The notes below the pieces were generated by a model, which was given only the letters and a program-made list of their open reading frames with translations, was not told where the DNA came from and did not search any database. The translations under genes were made by a program, and so were the position numbers. 18,762 nt of DNA from Pirellulales bacterium (GTDB lineage Bacteria; Planctomycetota; Planctomycetia; Pirellulales; JAICIG01). The stretch is taken from contig JAICIG010000116.1 in NCBI GenBank assembly GCA_025924495.1, positions 1 to 18,762 of the forward strand. The letters are read 5' to 3'. This document shows positions 1 through 8,184 of this stretch, in pieces (position 1 is the first letter of the stretch; each line of letters starts with the position of its first letter).

Positions 1-459
1 GGTGGCGCGCTCGACGAGCCTGGTCAGCTTCTCTCCAACGACCGATCCCATGCTGCCCATGATGAAGGCCGAATCGGTGACGCCAAAGGCCACTCGCCGC
101 GCGCGGATCATGCCGGTTCCGGTCAGGGCCGCTTCGCGCAGCCCGGTGCGAGCCTGCTCGGCCTTGAGCCGTTCAGCGTAAGGTTTCTTGTCAGCGAAGC
201 CGAGCGGATCCATCGGCTCGAGCAGGGCATCCCATTCCTCGAACGTGCCTTCGTCAAGCAACTGGCGGATGCGCTCAGGCGCCGAGACGTACCAGTGGTA
301 ATCGCATTCGGGACAGACGCCCAGACGACGTTCCGCTTCTTTTCCGTAGATGGTGGCCTGGCAGCCTGGACACTGCTTCCAGAGCCCTTCAGGCACGCCA
401 CGTTTGGGGCGCTTCATGCTTGTTGGTCCCGATTGGGCATCTGTCTCGCTGGAGGCCAT
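1..459 (-). CDS. accD: Acetyl-CoA carboxylase carboxyltransferase subunit beta (partial, N-terminal part)
   Basis: This is the beta subunit of the carboxyltransferase that moves the carboxyl group from carboxybiotin to acetyl-CoA, giving malonyl-CoA for fatty-acid synthesis in the cytoplasm. The first 153 residues are visible; the rest runs off the left edge. An N-terminal zinc ribbon is present, with C30-x2-C33 and C49-x2-C52 in the context [11 protein letters not shown]...GVCPEC. The start of the crotonase-like domain follows, with the family signature [19 protein letters not shown] near the edge. I chose the ATG at 459 because a GGAAG lies 7 nt upstream. The in-frame ATG at 417 ([11 protein letters not shown]) is the alternative and begins just where family similarity starts. 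It is the last visible gene of the rpe -> phosphatase-like -> accD run, 123 nt after its neighbour. Confidence 0.93.
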   Translation of the reverse strand, partial: MASSETDAQSGPTSMKRPKRGVPEGLWKQCPGCQATIYGKEAERRLGVCPECDYHWYVSAPERIRQLLDEGTFEEWDALLEPMDPLGFADKKPYAERLKAEQARTGLREAALTGTGMIRARRVAFGVTDSAFIMGSMGSVVGEKLTRLVERAT

Positions 460-508
460 GTCAATGCTTCCGATGTTTTAGCGGTTCAGCTCGGCGCTAT
501 CCGGCAAT

Positions 509-522
509 CGGCGATATCGCCG
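509..522. promoter_or_regulatory. 14-bp perfect palindrome upstream of accD
   Basis: CGGCGATATCGCCG reads the same on both strands. It lies in the 123-nt gap between the phosphatase-like gene and accD, about 50 nt upstream of the accD start. It could be an operator or a small mRNA hairpin. No T-run follows it on either strand, so it is not an obvious intrinsic terminator. The functional call is a guess from position only. Confidence 0.2.
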
Positions 523-582
523 CGACGCGGTTCCCAGTGGTTGCGTTGGCAGCAATGAGCGGCGAAAAAAGCCTGAAGTCAG

Positions 583-1164
583 TCAACCGCTGTGCGCCAA
601 ACTGTGCGGCTCAACGTTAATAATTTCCCAAGTGCCGTGTTCGGTCCCCGCTCGCCACAGATCGCCCAAATCGGCCTGCGCTAGATAGGCGCGGACCAGG
701 CTGGCCAGCGGCTCGGGAATGACCAGCCCCACTTTGCCTTGTTTGTGCTTGCGGAGCAAGCGGCCGAGCGCACTGCGGACGCGTTCTTGGGCTTCGCTCA
801 GCATTTCGCCCTCCGGCGGGCAGATGCTGGCGGGCTGCTCTTGCCACTGCCGGTAGACCTTCGGCTGTTTGCGCTTGACCTCTTCGATCAGCATGCCCTG
901 CCACAGGCCGTGATCCAGGTTCTGCATATTGTCGAGCGTCTTGACCTTGACGCCCAGCGAACGGCCAATGGCCTCGGCGGTTTGCACGGCGCGGCCGCAG
1001 TCGGATGAATAAATGATCTCTAAGCCTTGGTTTTTCAGCTCCTCGCTGACACGGGCCACTTCATGGGCGCCTTGATCGCAAAGAGGAACATCCAAGTCTC
1101 CCTGAATGCGTCCTTGTTGGTCGTAATCTGTGGCGCCAGGACGGATCAACAAAATTTGAACCAT
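583..1164 (-). CDS. Histidine phosphatase superfamily protein lacking both catalytic histidines (probable pseudoenzyme)
   Basis: The 193-residue protein has the phosphoglycerate-mutase-like fold layout. It starts with a beta strand (VQILLIRPGATDYD), then QGDLDVPLCDQG, the second-arginine motif SSDCGRAVQTAEAIG, and a C-terminal strand GLVIPEPLASLVRAYL. In active members the first strand ends in R-H-G; here it is R8-P9-G10. The second catalytic histidine (usual V-x-S-H-G) is replaced by P150-E151-P152. The usual acidic residue in W-E-G is Q89 (GLWQG). The two arginine positions remain. The fold is therefore recognisable, but the phosphohistidine chemistry of the family cannot work as usual. A binding or regulatory role is possible and cannot be assigned. 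The gene starts 2 nt after the rpe stop, so the two are surely co-transcribed. A GGAGG lies about 18 nt upstream of the ATG, farther than usual. Confidence 0.8.
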   Translation of the reverse strand: MVQILLIRPGATDYDQQGRIQGDLDVPLCDQGAHEVARVSEELKNQGLEIIYSSDCGRAVQTAEAIGRSLGVKVKTLDNMQNLDHGLWQGMLIEEVKRKQPKVYRQWQEQPASICPPEGEMLSEAQERVRSALGRLLRKHKQGKVGLVIPEPLASLVRAYLAQADLGDLWRAGTEHGTWEIINVEPHSLAHSG

Positions 1165-1166
1165 CG

Positions 1167-1892
1167 CTAGTTTTTTGACGAACCTCCGTGAGGGGTGAAA
1201 CGGTCAGGCGCGCCGGCCAACTCGGTCAAATGGCCGACGGCCGCGGCATAATCGCCCGACTTGAAAATACCGGATCCGACGACGAGCAATTGGGCGCCCG
1301 CCGCGGTGCAATCGGCAATAGTGCTTTCGTGAACGCCGCCATCGATTTCCAAGAGAACGTCGGGTCAAACCAGTGGTCGCAATTCTCTCAGTTTGTCCAA
1401 CGCGCGCCGGTCGAATTGCTGGCCGCCGAAGCCCGGCATGACGCTCATAACCAGCACCAAATCGCAAGCATCGAGACAGTCGCGGATGGTAGACACAGGC
1501 GTAGGCGGATTGATCGCCAGCCCCGCCCAACCGCCCAGGCTGCGGATCTTTTCCAGCACAGGCCGAGGGTTTGCGATTGCTTCCGCATGGATGGTCATGC
1601 CGTCCGCCCCGGCCTCGAAAAAACGCTCGACATAGTCGGCTGGGTTGGAAATCATCAAATGGACATCCAACGGCAACCGCGTCATTTTGCGGAAGGCTTC
1701 AACCAGCGGCAGGCCGTAGCTGAGGTTGGGCACAAAATGCCCATCCATCACGTCCAGATGGAGCGCGGCGACGCCGGCCGCTTCGAGCCGATCCACTTCG
1801 CTCTGCAAATGCGCATAATCGCACATCAGCAGCGAAGGAAGCACGGCAGGCGAGGCTTCCCGCAGAGTAGCAAGATGGTTGCGGCGTGACAT
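1167..1892 (-). pseudogene. rpe: Ribulose-phosphate 3-epimerase, interrupted by an in-frame TGA at codon 176
   Basis: Rpe interconverts ribulose 5-phosphate and xylulose 5-phosphate in the pentose phosphate pathway. Across the TGA the reading frame encodes a full TIM-barrel epimerase. Visible are PSLL (S20), LHLDVMDGHFVPN (H45, D47, D50), DVHLM (H78), MSVMPGFGGQ, then after the stop LLEIDGGVHEST (D184) and AGAQLLVVGSGIF. The TGA lies at 1367-1365, between RELRPLV and PDVLLEIDGGV, with no frameshift. A single C-to-T change from CGA (Arg) would explain it. The truncated 175-residue product would lack D184, the second catalytic aspartate, and half of the phosphate site. Possible explanations are a recent nonsense mutation, a sequence error or recoding. 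I chose the ATG at 1892; a TTG lies 9 nt further upstream. There is no strong ribosome binding site. The gene heads the run with the phosphatase-like gene and accD. Confidence 0.88.
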
Positions 1893-2333
1893 ACGGCTCA
1901 AATCAGCGATTCAGCGACGCCAGAGAAGTTGCCGGGGCGGAAAGCAAGCAGAACAAACGGTTCGCACGGCGCTCGTTGCACCGAGAAAGATCCGACAGGT
2001 CCCAAGTGTTTCCGAGTTCAAAACAGGTTTAGAAAAACCGGCAAGCGCCCCTGATCCTGCCGCTCGGCATCCCGCTGCCGAGCCGAAATCACACGTCATT
2101 TTAACAACCACCTTCCAAGTCGTCTGCGCGTCTCTTCGGATTGCAGTTAGTCGTTAATTGCAAACCAGTTACAGAGACATGAGGCGGAAATCGGCGGATT
2201 GAAGAATTGCGGTGGCCTTTGCGAAGACCCGGAGACAGCGGATGAGCATTGGAATTGCAATGACAAAGGCAAGTGAAGTGATTCGGCAGGTGCGGTGAGC
2301 AAAGCAAATTCCCCCAATTTAGTATAGGAGCCG

Positions 2334-2483
2334 ATGCGAGACTTTTACAAGGCCGTGAACTCGAAAGTGCAGCCAGAAAACGGGTTACGGGTTGTTGACA
2401 CCGTCAACGAACGGGCACTAGACTTCGGCCACGAACCTGTCGCCGTAAGTCGCGCCTTCAGAGATCACCGTCACCGGGAATAA
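2334..2483 (+). CDS. Possible 49-residue ORF upstream of hppA, unrecognised
   Basis: The ATG is preceded by TAGGAG, which ends only 3 nt before the start, a tight spacing. The 49 codons end in TAA. The product begins MRDFYKAVNSKVQPENGL and ends DHRHRE; it is charged, with no membrane segment or cysteine. I do not recognise it. The candidate hppA promoter lies inside it, which argues that the ORF may be chance or a remnant. It could also be a leader peptide if hppA is transcribed from farther upstream. Confidence 0.18.
   Translation: MRDFYKAVNSKVQPENGLRVVDTVNERALDFGHEPVAVSRAFRDHRHRE
2394..2424 (+). promoter_or_regulatory. Candidate sigma-70-type promoter with an overlapping inverted repeat, upstream of hppA
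   Basis: A perfect -35 hexamer, TTGACA (2395-2400), is followed 18 nt later by TAGACT (2419-2424, 4 of 6 matches to TATAAT). This would give a leader of roughly 170 nt before hppA. GTTGAC (2394-2399) and GTCAAC (2403-2408) form an inverted repeat with a 3-nt spacer that covers the -35 box, so a repressor could act there. This comes from consensus matching only. Confidence 0.3.
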
Positions 2484-2605
2484 GGATCCAGATCACAGCG
2501 GGAGCCGATTGCAGCGATTGAGATGCCGCGATCGAAGCTCCTCCATCTTCTCGTGCTGCGCTGCACGCATTCGCCCAGGCAACTCTACGCAAAGGATGAA
2601 CCGCG

Positions 2606-5206
2606 ATGATGTCCATGCTCAAGGGTCTTGGCAAACTACCGGGAATCTGGCAACGAGGTCTGATTGTTTGTGGGGCATGCGTGTTGGCAGCGGCGCCTCA
2701 AGCGGCGCTGGCGGCGGAAGGCAATGCGAGCACTGCGACGAACTTTGACACTCAAGTCATGCTCGTCTGGGGGCTGGCATTTCTGGCATCCGTCGCGGCC
2801 CTGGCGCAGGCCTACATATTCTACCAGGCGATGATCGTCGCCGATCCCGGCACGCCCAAAATGGTCGAAATCGCCGGCTTCGTGCGCACCGGCGCCAATG
2901 CCTACCTGCGGCAGCAATATAAGGTGGTGGCGTTCTTCTTCGTCGTGATCTTCATTCTGCTGGCCATCGCTGCATTCGTCCTGAAGGTGCAAAGCGAATG
3001 GGTGCCTTTCGCCTTTATTACGGGTGGATTCTTCTCGGGGCTATCCGGCTGGTTCGGCATGAAAACCGCCACTTGGGCCAGTAATCGCACGGCCGCTGGC
3101 GCGCAGAAATCGCTCAATCAAGGCTTACAGGTCGCGTTTCGCAGCGGGGCCGTGATGGGTCTGACGGTGGTGGGCTTAGGGCTGCTCGATATCTGCCTGT
3201 GGTTCGCCGTGCTGTATTGGGGCGTCGGACTCGACATCATTTCGATTACCGTCACCATGCTCTGCTTCGGCATGGGCGCCAGCAGCCAAGCGCTTTTTGC
3301 ACGGGTCGGCGGCGGCATCTTCACGAAGGCCGCCGACGTCGGCGCCGACCTGGTGGGCAAGGTTGAGCATAGCATTCCCGAAGACGATGCCCGTAATCCC
3401 GCGACCATTGCCGATAACGTCGGCGACAACGTGGGGGACGTAGCCGGCATGGGCGCCGACTTGTACGAGTCGTACTGCGGATCCATTCTGGCCACCGCCG
3501 CGCTGGGCGTGGCGGCCTTTGCCAACCCCATTGTGCGAGGCGACATGGCGGAATTGGAGGCTCAGTTGCGAGCCCTGTTCTTGCCGATCGGCATCTCCGG
3601 CGTGGGCATTTTCCTTTCGATCCTGGGAATTTACGTCGTTCGCACCGAAGAGCATGCTACGCAGAAGACGCTGCTCAAGGCGCTGGCCCGCGGCATTAAC
3701 CTTTCCACGATTCTGGTCGTTGTTGCCTCTTACGTCCTGACCAAGTGGTTATTGCCGACTTATGTAGGCGTGAGTTTAAGCGTGATCGTGGGCCTGGTCG
3801 CCGGCTGGTTGATTGGCAAGTGGACCGAGTATTCCACGAGCGACGAATATGCACCGACCAGGGCTCTGGCCGATCAGGCTTTGACGGGCCCGGCCACAGT
3901 CATTATCGGCGGCATCGCCGAAGGAATGATGAGCACTTGGTTCCCGGTAATCGTGGTTTCCATCGGCACATTGCTGGCCTTCGGTTTCGCCATCGGCGAC
4001 ATGGCCAAGTTGAATGACGTCGAGTACTTTGCCCTGGGGTTGTATGGCGTCGGCATTGCAGCAGTGGGTATGCTCAGCACGCTGGGCATTACGCTGGCGA
4101 CTGATGCTTACGGCCCGATCGCCGATAACGCGGGCGGGAATGCGCAAATGTCAGGTCTCGACCCGATTGTGCGCGAGCGGACCGATGCACTCGACAGTCT
4201 TGGCAATACGACGGCGGCAACCGGCAAGGGCTTTGCGATTGGCTCGGCCGCGCTGACGGCGCTGGCGTTGCTGGCGGCGTATATCGAAGAGGTGCGCGTC
4301 GGCTTCGATCGTTGGGGCGAAGCCGCGATCAGCGAAAAAGCGGAGCCGGGGTTCTATAAACTGTCGCAACAGTTCGTCGTAGAGAAAGCCGCTGACAGCG
4401 CCGCGCGCATCGGTTGGCTCGTTGACCCTGAAGATGTGAGCGATCCGCGTTTGCGGGAAGCCTGGCAAAAAATCGCGTTCAAAGAGGCGCCCACGCGCGT
4501 GCCTGATGAAATCTTGCGCCGCGCGACGATTGGCGATCGCGAAGCTGTCCTGTTTGCCGAAACCGGGGCAATGCTGACCCCGGTGAAGACCGCAACGCTG
4601 CCCGATTTCATGCGCTATTACGATGTGACGTTGATGAACCCGAAGGTGCTGGTCGGCGCCTTTCTCGGCTCGATGGCGGTGTTCGTCTTTTGTGCCATGA
4701 CGATGAAGGCCGTAGGCCGCGCCGCCAAGGGCATGGTCGAAGAAGTGCGGCGGCAGTTTCGCGAAAAGCCGGGCATTATGGCCGGGACCGACTTGCCCGA
4801 TTATGCTGCGCCCGTGGCGATCAGCACTAAAGCAGCCCAGCGCGAAATGGTGATCCCTTCGCTGTTGGCGTTGGCCGTGCCGGTCGTGGTTGGCTTGCTG
4901 CTGGGAGTCGGCGGCGTGATGGGTTTGCTCACGGGGGCTTTGACCACCGGCTTCTGCGTAGCCGTATTCATGTCCAACTCGGGCGGCGCCTGGGACAATG
5001 CGAAGAAGTATATCGAGGCGGGTCAGCACGGCGGCAAAGGCACCGGCGCCCATAAGGCGGCCGTGGTCGGCGATACGGTCGGCGATCCATTCAAGGATAC
5101 GAGCGGCCCGAGCTTGAATATTCTCATCAAGCTGATGAGCATGGTCAGCGTCGTCGCCGCCGGCCTGGTAGTACGATACAGTCTCACGGCGCTGGGCATC
5201 TTTTAA
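2606..5206 (+). CDS. hppA: Membrane-bound, K+-dependent type ion-translocating pyrophosphatase
   Basis: This multi-span inner-membrane enzyme hydrolyses pyrophosphate and pumps Na+ or H+. The 866-residue product starts with a signal-like hydrophobic segment ending AALAAEG. The substrate site is complete: K241, [11 protein letters not shown] (244-254), [20 protein letters not shown] (259-278), GGAWDNAKK (793-801) and the C-terminal [17 protein letters not shown]. In the motif [12 protein letters not shown]537 and G540 occupy the positions that mark K+-dependent enzymes; K+-independent ones have Lys and Thr there. The gate pair D285-L-Y-E288 places the glutamate as in Na+-transporting members, though some K+-dependent H+ pumps share it. 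It is longer than the usual 660-770 residues because of a hydrophilic stretch at about 560-676, before the helix beginning [14 protein letters not shown] precedes the ATG by 9 nt. The aldo/keto reductase gene follows after 49 nt. Confidence 0.96.
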   Translation: MMSMLKGLGKLPGIWQRGLIVCGACVLAAAPQAALAAEGNASTATNFDTQVMLVWGLAFLASVAALAQAYIFYQAMIVADPGTPKMVEIAGFVRTGANAYLRQQYKVVAFFFVVIFILLAIAAFVLKVQSEWVPFAFITGGFFSGLSGWFGMKTATWASNRTAAGAQKSLNQGLQVAFRSGAVMGLTVVGLGLLDICLWFAVLYWGVGLDIISITVTMLCFGMGASSQALFARVGGGIFTKAADVGADLVGKVEHSIPEDDARNPATIADNVGDNVGDVAGMGADLYESYCGSILATAALGVAAFANPIVRGDMAELEAQLRALFLPIGISGVGIFLSILGIYVVRTEEHATQKTLLKALARGINLSTILVVVASYVLTKWLLPTYVGVSLSVIVGLVAGWLIGKWTEYSTSDEYAPTRALADQALTGPATVIIGGIAEGMMSTWFPVIVVSIGTLLAFGFAIGDMAKLNDVEYFALGLYGVGIAAVGMLSTLGITLATDAYGPIADNAGGNAQMSGLDPIVRERTDALDSLGNTTAATGKGFAIGSAALTALALLAAYIEEVRVGFDRWGEAAISEKAEPGFYKLSQQFVVEKAADSAARIGWLVDPEDVSDPRLREAWQKIAFKEAPTRVPDEILRRATIGDREAVLFAETGAMLTPVKTATLPDFMRYYDVTLMNPKVLVGAFLGSMAVFVFCAMTMKAVGRAAKGMVEEVRRQFREKPGIMAGTDLPDYAAPVAISTKAAQREMVIPSLLALAVPVVVGLLLGVGGVMGLLTGALTTGFCVAVFMSNSGGAWDNAKKYIEAGQHGGKGTGAHKAAVVGDTVGDPFKDTSGPSLNILIKLMSMVSVVAAGLVVRYSLTALGIF

Positions 5207-5255
5207 TCGAACGAGCGCAAGCACGAAACTCGGTTGCGCCCTGGAATTCTGCGAC

Positions 5256-6221
5256 ATGGAACTGCGACCCCTGGGCGCCACTGGTCTGGAAGTTTCGCCG
5301 ATTGCGCTAGGATGTTGGCCCATCGCCGGCATCACCAGCATCAATGTCACCGAGGTCAACAGTCTTGCTACGATCGAGCGCTGCTTCGATCTTGGCATCA
5401 ACTTTCTTGATACGGCTTACTGTTACGGGCGCGATGGCGAGAGCGAACGGTTGATCTGCCGTGCACTCGGCTCGCGACGCGACGAGATGGTGATCGCCAC
5501 GAAAGGCGGCATTCATTGGGATCCAGACGGCAAGCAAGCCAAAGACGGCCGGCCTGCCACCTTGCGGCGCCAATGCGAAGAAAGTCTTGCGCGGCTGGGG
5601 ACCGATCGCGTGGAGCTGCTATATCTCCACGCCCCCGATCCAAAAGTGCCGATTGCCGAATCGGCGGGGGCGCTGAAGGAAATGCTCGACGAAGGCAAAA
5701 CGCGCAGCATCGGCCTGTCGAATGCCACGCTCGACCAACTCCAGCAGTTTGCAGCAGTCTGTCCGCTGTCTGCTTTCCAGCCGCATTACAATATGCTGCA
5801 GCGCGAGATCGAGACCGATACGCTGCCTTGGTGCCGCGCTCACAACGTGTCGGTGATGGTCTATTGGCCGCTCATGAAAGGTCTGCTGGCGGGCAAGTTG
5901 CCGCGAGATCATGTCTTCGCCACGGGCGACGGCCGCGCCAAATACCCGCTGTTTCAAGGCGAGGAGTGGCAGAAGACGCAGGACTTGCTCGACGAACTCC
6001 GACAAATCGCGGCTGAAATCGGCCGCTCCGTGGCGCAATTGGTAATTAACTGGACGATCCATCGGCCCGGCATTACCGTGGCGCTATGCGGCGCCAAACG
6101 CCCCGATCAGATCGAAGAGAACGCCGGCGGAGTTGGCTGGCAACTGAGCGAGGCGCAACTGGCGCGGATTGCCGCCGCGATCGAACGGCGCGGCACGCCC
6201 GTTTCGCGTGCGGCAGTGTAG
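5256..6221 (+). CDS. Aldo/keto reductase
   Basis: This is an NAD(P)H-dependent oxidoreductase of the aldo/keto reductase superfamily, expected to act on carbonyl compounds in the cytoplasm. The 321-residue TIM barrel opens with MELRPLGATGLEVSPIALG. It has the full catalytic tetrad: D52 and Y57 in FLDTAYCYG, K83 in IATKGG and H125 in LLYLHAPDP. Further family markers are IGLSNAT, FQPHYNMLQRE and, near the end, PGITVALCGAKRPDQIEEN for cofactor binding. Length is normal for the family. The substrate cannot be told from sequence. It begins 49 nt after hppA with a GGAAT 9-13 nt ahead of the ATG, so it may be read from the hppA transcript, although the two functions are not obviously linked. Confidence 0.93.
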   Translation: MELRPLGATGLEVSPIALGCWPIAGITSINVTEVNSLATIERCFDLGINFLDTAYCYGRDGESERLICRALGSRRDEMVIATKGGIHWDPDGKQAKDGRPATLRRQCEESLARLGTDRVELLYLHAPDPKVPIAESAGALKEMLDEGKTRSIGLSNATLDQLQQFAAVCPLSAFQPHYNMLQREIETDTLPWCRAHNVSVMVYWPLMKGLLAGKLPRDHVFATGDGRAKYPLFQGEEWQKTQDLLDELRQIAAEIGRSVAQLVINWTIHRPGITVALCGAKRPDQIEENAGGVGWQLSEAQLARIAAAIERRGTPVSRAAV

Positions 6222-6270
6222 GATTGCGATGCGTCTAGCACGTAACGGAAGCGAGTTCGATGCCGGGGCA

Positions 6271-6323
6271 AAGTCGGAATTCGGAGGTCGGAAGTCGGAA
6301 TCAAGACTTGCGAATTCCGAGTT
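6271..6323. repeat. GTCGGAA short direct repeats within an imperfect inverted repeat
   Basis: The heptamer GTCGGAA occurs three times in about 30 bases (from 6273, 6288 and 6294). TCGGAATTCG (6274-6283) pairs perfectly with CGAATTCCGA (6311-6320), and the pairing extends to 12 of 13 positions with the flanking AA/TT. It lies in the 134-nt gap between the aldo/keto reductase and the pyroglutamyl peptidase. It looks like a small dispersed intergenic repeat rather than a terminator, since no T-run follows the arm. Confidence 0.5.
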
Positions 6324-6355
6324 TCTATGCGGTTTAATTAACGTCTGACTGCCAC

Positions 6356-6952
6356 ATGACTTCAGTTTTGATCACTGCCTTTGAACCTTACGATCGCTGG
6401 CAGGCTAATTCCAGTTGGCTTTGCTTGTTGGAACTGACGCGCCAGCGGCCCACGCAGCCGGTCATTACGACGCGGCTGTATCCGGTCGACTTTCAGGCAG
6501 CCAAGGAGCGTTTGGCACAGGACCTCAAAGCGAATTACGATTACGCGATCCATCTCGGACAGGCGCCTCGCAGTGCGGCAATTCGTCTGGAGGAAATTGG
6601 CCTGAATGTCGGCGGCAGTTGCCAGGAACCGATCGAACGACTGCATCCGCTGGCGACGGACGGTCCGACCGCTTATCGCACCAATCTGCCGCTGGCCGAT
6701 TGGGCGCTCAAGCTGCGGCAGGCGGGTATTCCGGCGCAGGTCTCTTACCACGCCGGCACTTATCTTTGCAATGCGACGTTGTACTGGTCGCATTATCTGA
6801 GCGAACACCTAGGCTTGCGCACGCGCTCCGCCTTCATCCATGTGCCGCTCGATATTTCGCAAACGCTCGCTGAGCGGGAAGAACACCCTAGCCTGCCCGC
6901 CGTGGTCTCGGCCGCGGCGGTGCGATTGATCTTGAATGAATTGCACGAATGA
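6356..6952 (+). CDS. pcp: Pyroglutamyl-peptidase I (peptidase family C15)
   Basis: This cysteine peptidase removes N-terminal pyroglutamate from peptides in the cytoplasm. The 198-residue protein has the family opening VLITAFEPYDRWQANSS, equivalent to the usual T-G-F-x-P-F...N-x-S. The catalytic triad is complete: E79 in IRLEEIGLN, C138 in VSYHAGTYLCN and H162 in AFIHVPLD. The length is slightly below the usual 200-220. The opening reads A-F-E-P-Y rather than G-F-x-P-F, a mild divergence. It is transcribed in the same direction as the aldo/keto reductase and sits 134 nt behind it, after the GTCGGAA repeat. The ribosome binding site is weak. Confidence 0.92.
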   Translation: MTSVLITAFEPYDRWQANSSWLCLLELTRQRPTQPVITTRLYPVDFQAAKERLAQDLKANYDYAIHLGQAPRSAAIRLEEIGLNVGGSCQEPIERLHPLATDGPTAYRTNLPLADWALKLRQAGIPAQVSYHAGTYLCNATLYWSHYLSEHLGLRTRSAFIHVPLDISQTLAEREEHPSLPAVVSAAAVRLILNELHE

Positions 6953-7026
6953 GGCGAGCCTCCATCGCTATCCTGCGGCTCTCGATCTGGCGATTAGGAC
7001 TCCAAGATTAAACACGACAAAGGCCG

Positions 7027-8094
7027 ATGATGTTAGCGAACTGCCTGCGCGTTATCGCCTTCGCGACATGTGCGCTTTTTGCCTCGGAATGCATGCCCGC
7101 CGACGAAACGTCGAAGCCGGCGTATGAATGGGAGCAGATCACGCTCAACGCGTCCTTCGCCCCGCGCGACGGCGCCGGCGCCCTCAGTTTCGCAGGGCGA
7201 ATGTGGCTGCTGGGCGGTTGGAATCCAGGACAAACGCATCGCGAGTTCTTTCCGCTGATCTGCAACAACGAAGTCTGGTCATCAGTCGACGGGGCGAATT
7301 GGATGCTCGTCAAGCCGAACACATTCAAAGACCGTTCCTTCGACCCGGCCTCGGATTGGGAAGGCCGGCACACCGCGGGTTACGCGGTCTATCGCGACCG
7401 AATGTGGATCATCGGCGGAGATTGCAATCAGGGACATTACCAGAACGATGTTTGGAATTCTCAGGATGGGCGCAGCTGGAACCTCGTCAATCGCGAGAAG
7501 CCCGTCCCCTGGGGTCCGAGGGCCTTGCACTACACGGTGGTGCATGACGATAAGATCTGGGTAATTGGCGGCCAGACCATGCCCGCCTTTGCAAAATCAA
7601 ACGAAACCTTTTACCGCGATCTGTGGACCACCAAGGACGGCGTCGACTGGCAAAAGGTCGAGCCGCAGGAGCCTTGTTGGTCCGCCCGCGGCATGATCGG
7701 CGGCAGCGCTGTGTTGGACGGGCGAATCTGGATTCTTGGCGGCGGAACCTATGAGACGCCGACAACCCCGACGCGCAAGTTCTACAACGATGTCTGGAGT
7801 TCCGCTGATGGCGTGCATTGGAAGCAGCACATTGCTGCAGCTCCTTGGCATCCGCGGCAGTACCATGACGTGGCTGTTTGGGACAACCGCCTCTGGGTCA
7901 TGGAAGGCTATCACCAGCAGGGCGGAAACCGCAACGACGTCTGGCACTCGGCCGATGGCGAATCGTGGCAAGAGCTGCCGGCTACGCCGTGGCGGCCCCG
8001 GCACGCCGCCAGCTTGTTCACGCACAATGACGCCCTGTGGATGGTTGCCGGCAATAATATGCAGTCCGACGTCTGGCGATTGCGACGCAAATAA
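7027..8094 (+). CDS. Exported six-blade Kelch-like beta-propeller protein
   Basis: This 355-residue protein probably acts outside the cytoplasm as a binding or structural propeller. A signal peptide occupies about residues 1-26 (hydrophobic core VIAFATCALFA, likely cut near MPA-DE). The remainder is six repeats. The inner strand recurs as RMWLLGG, RMWIIGG, KIWVIGG, RIWILGG, RLWVMEG and ALWMVAG. The linking strand recurs as NEVWSSVDGANW, NDVWNSQDGRSW, RDLWTTKDGVDW, NDVWSSADGVHW, NDVWHSADGESW and SDVWRL. This is the Kelch/galactose-oxidase-like pattern, but no copper-enzyme residues can be picked out, so no activity is claimed. There are two adjacent ATGs; AAAGG lies just upstream. It converges with the SHD1/WD40 cytochrome-like gene. 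Confidence 0.85.
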   Translation: MMLANCLRVIAFATCALFASECMPADETSKPAYEWEQITLNASFAPRDGAGALSFAGRMWLLGGWNPGQTHREFFPLICNNEVWSSVDGANWMLVKPNTFKDRSFDPASDWEGRHTAGYAVYRDRMWIIGGDCNQGHYQNDVWNSQDGRSWNLVNREKPVPWGPRALHYTVVHDDKIWVIGGQTMPAFAKSNETFYRDLWTTKDGVDWQKVEPQEPCWSARGMIGGSAVLDGRIWILGGGTYETPTTPTRKFYNDVWSSADGVHWKQHIAAAPWHPRQYHDVAVWDNRLWVMEGYHQQGGNRNDVWHSADGESWQELPATPWRPRHAASLFTHNDALWMVAGNNMQSDVWRLRRK

Positions 8095-8146
8095 CATTTG
8101 CGCAAAGATGCGTCGCCGGCAATTGGTTGCTGGCTGAATTACTTGT

Positions 8147-8173
8147 CTGCCGGCGGCAGTTGTCTGCATGCAG
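8147..8173. terminator. Pair of small palindromes between convergent genes
   Basis: CTGCC-GGC-GGCAG (8147-8159) and the perfect palindrome CTGCATGCAG (8164-8173) stand side by side. They sit in the 90-nt gap between the Kelch gene and the cytochrome/WD40 gene. The octamer TTGTCTGC precedes or overlaps each (8143 and 8160). The position fits a bidirectional terminator, but there is no T-run, so the call is weak. Confidence 0.3.
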
Positions 8174-8184
8174 GCAGTCGCCTG

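Larger units (their letters stand above)
1893..2605. other. Divergent intergenic region between rpe and hppA
   Basis: About 710 bases separate the divergent rpe and hppA genes. Both directions have reading frames here, but none resembles a known protein. A 7-bp perfect stem, GCTCGGC (2062-2068) and GCCGAGC (2077-2083) around an 8-nt loop, lies upstream of rpe. It could be part of its leader. Closer to hppA are a candidate promoter with an overlapping inverted repeat and a possible short ORF, listed separately. I see no tRNA, riboswitch or mobile element in the rest. Confidence 0.5.

Noticed and set aside
1330..1367. Selenocysteine insertion at the rpe TGA
   Set aside because: The codon lies in a linker rather than at an active-site position, and no convincing bacterial SECIS stem-loop follows; a CGA-to-TGA change or base-call error is simpler.
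1188..1889. A 233-codon plus-strand open frame opposite rpe
   Set aside because: It mirrors the rpe coding strand and shows no recognisable domain; the rpe motifs on the minus strand are unmistakable on both sides of the TGA.
4151..5401. A 416-codon open frame antisense to hppA and the aldo/keto reductase
   Set aside because: It is a shadow of two clear genes on the plus strand; the product is compositionally odd and shows no domain.
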